Part shown: positions 63,177 to 64,000 of the stretch, one piece after another | Numbering within the stretch: position 1 is the stretch's first letter | How the letters are laid out: each line of letters starts with the position of its first letter | Source: Terriglobales bacterium | Lineage (GTDB): Bacteria > Acidobacteriota > Terriglobia > Terriglobales > Acidobacteriaceae | DNA: 64,000 bases | Assembly: GCA_035764005.1 (NCBI GenBank) | Contig: DASTZZ010000065.1 | Coordinates: 62,001-126,000, forward strand | Direction: 5' to 3' | Notes under the pieces: model-generated | Databases searched by the model: none | What the model saw: the letters and a program-made list of their open reading frames with translations, nothing else | Told to the model about the DNA's origin: nothing | Translations under genes and position numbers: made by a program

Positions 63177-64000
63177 TTAGTGGCCGAGAGTATCGAGGAT
63201 GTCATGCATGGAAACCAAACCCACCAGGTGCGTGGGATCGGCTCGATGCATGACGGCGAGAAAGGGCCAGTGATGCGCGTGGCGAAGCGCAACTTCCAGA
63301 CGGTTGTCGGGATAAACGGGCGGCATTCGCGTTTCCGGAAGACTGTGCGCCAAAGTTCGGGTGCCTTCCCCTTTGCGGACAAGATCCTGCAGAGCCGACG
63401 CGTCGATGCTCGACCAGCCAAACGGAGGATCATGGACGAGGACCTGTTTGGCGCCGCTTTTCTGTGCGGCTGCCAAAGCGTCTTCTATGATGTTCTGTAA
63501 TTCCAGAATGGGAACATTTACAGGATGCATGGCATCTTCGATGCGCAGCACACGCTCTTCCCGTTCCTCTTCCATCGAAGGCAAATCGAGACCGTCCTGG
63601 CGGCTGAGCAGATCAAAGATTCCCACCGGCTGCAGGCTGCGAGAAATCAGGTAGGCGATAGTGTTGGCGAGAATCACCGGCACGATGATTGAATAGTTCC
63701 CGCTTACTTCAAGCACCATGAACACTGAGGTCATGGGCACACGCAGGAATCCGGCGAAGAGCACGCCCATGCCGACGAGCGCGTACGTTCCGATGGATCC
63801 GGTAACCAGATGCGGAAAGAGCAGGCGCTCAACTCCGCCGACAGCGCCGCCGAGCATGGCTCCGATGAAAAGCGTCGGCGCAAACATTCCGCCGGGTGTG
63901 CCGCTGGTGAACGAGAGAACAGTCGTAAGAATCTTCAAGCCGGCGAGGATCCCGAGCACTTGCCATGTGAACTGGTTGTGCATGGCGCGGTCGATGAACT
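63177..64000 (-). CDS. ClC chloride channel/transporter with C-terminal CBS domains, 5' end cut by window edge
   Basis: The frame is open to the right edge. The visible part is the second half of the membrane domain: ILTTVLSFTSGTPGGMFAPTLFIGAMLGG (GxFxP selectivity loop) and MTSVFMVLEVSGNY, then LANTIAYLISRSLQP. It is followed by a cytoplasmic CBS pair (AMHPVNVPILELQNIIEDAL and the second ending HLVGLVSMHDILDTL). The gating Glu of the GREGP motif would be upstream of the window, so channel versus H+/Cl- exchanger cannot be decided. It stands 45 bases upstream of the exported unknown gene, same strand. Confidence 0.95.
   Translation of the reverse strand, partial: FIDRAMHNQFTWQVLGILAGLKILTTVLSFTSGTPGGMFAPTLFIGAMLGGAVGGVERLLFPHLVTGSIGTYALVGMGVLFAGFLRVPMTSVFMVLEVSGNYSIIVPVILANTIAYLISRSLQPVGIFDLLSRQDGLDLPSMEEEREERVLRIEDAMHPVNVPILELQNIIEDALAAAQKSGAKQVLVHDPPFGWSSIDASALQDLVRKGEGTRTLAHSLPETRMPPVYPDNRLEVALRHAHHWPFLAVMHRADPTHLVGLVSMHDILDTLGH

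Overview
The window reads as chromosomal DNA of an acidobacterium (Terriglobia/Acidobacteriaceae-like), moderately GC-rich. I infer this from the very large TonB-dependent receptor with an N-terminal carboxypeptidase-regulatory-like (CarboxypepD_reg) domain, the glycoside hydrolase/M28/S9 secreted enzyme content, orphan regulators and short operons with many solitary genes. I see no rRNA, tRNA, phage, CRISPR array or complete insertion sequence. No taxonomic marker gene was available to confirm the assignment.

Layout. 1-2.9 kb: an exported S9 peptidase cut by the left edge, plus small hypothetical genes. 2.9-9.9 kb (minus strand): mfd, a class-I glutamine-amidotransferase-like hydrolase, a glycosyltransferase and a GAF-GGDEF diguanylate cyclase. 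10.3-15.6 kb (plus strand): an orphan GvpL/F-type gas vesicle protein, a sigma54-activator response regulator, a candidate structured RNA, a DksA/TraR zinc finger protein, a SpoIIE-type phosphatase and an exported cytochrome c. 15.8-20.2 kb: a tight cluster ugd-uxs-dciA-like-gatC-gatA (UDP-xylose synthesis, replication accessory factor and Gln/Asn-tRNA amidotransferase). 20.4-28.1 kb: msrB, a DHA2 exporter, an RRM RNA-binding protein, two membrane proteins (BI-1-like and Yip1-like), a ComF phosphoribosyltransferase, an HNH nuclease and a PuuD-like membrane protein. 28.4-33.3 kb: a Tat-exported GH2 enzyme, an APC permease and an aminotransferase.

33.6-45.8 kb (minus strand) is a catabolic block: TonB-dependent receptor, GH3 glycosidase with PA14 insert, CE1-type esterase, TPR protein, YdjC-type deacetylase and M28 peptidase. 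The receptor has a recognisable promoter overlapped by two LacI-type palindromes, so the block is probably sugar-inducible. 46-50.9 kb: a [2Fe-2S] protein, a Ser/Thr kinase, a ribokinase, an AhpD-like protein, an anchored protein of unknown function and a dienelactone hydrolase. 50.9-58.2 kb: alcohol dehydrogenase, a 47-residue membrane protein, gluconokinase, phosphoketolase-acetate kinase (xfp-ackA, a route from sugar phosphate to acetyl-P to acetate plus ATP), a FAH-family hydrolase/dehydratase and an SDR. 58.4-64 kb: 3-oxoacid CoA-transferase A and B subunits split by an opposing membrane gene, an unknown exported protein, a cysteine-cluster protein with def, a small exported protein and a ClC channel cut by the right edge.

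The most unusual feature is in the gaps between genes. Nearly every larger gap holds a long imperfect palindrome (about 90-200 bases) from one of several sequence families, often with two nested perfect stems, plus eroded half copies. One of them appears to supply the start codon and N-terminus of a permease gene.
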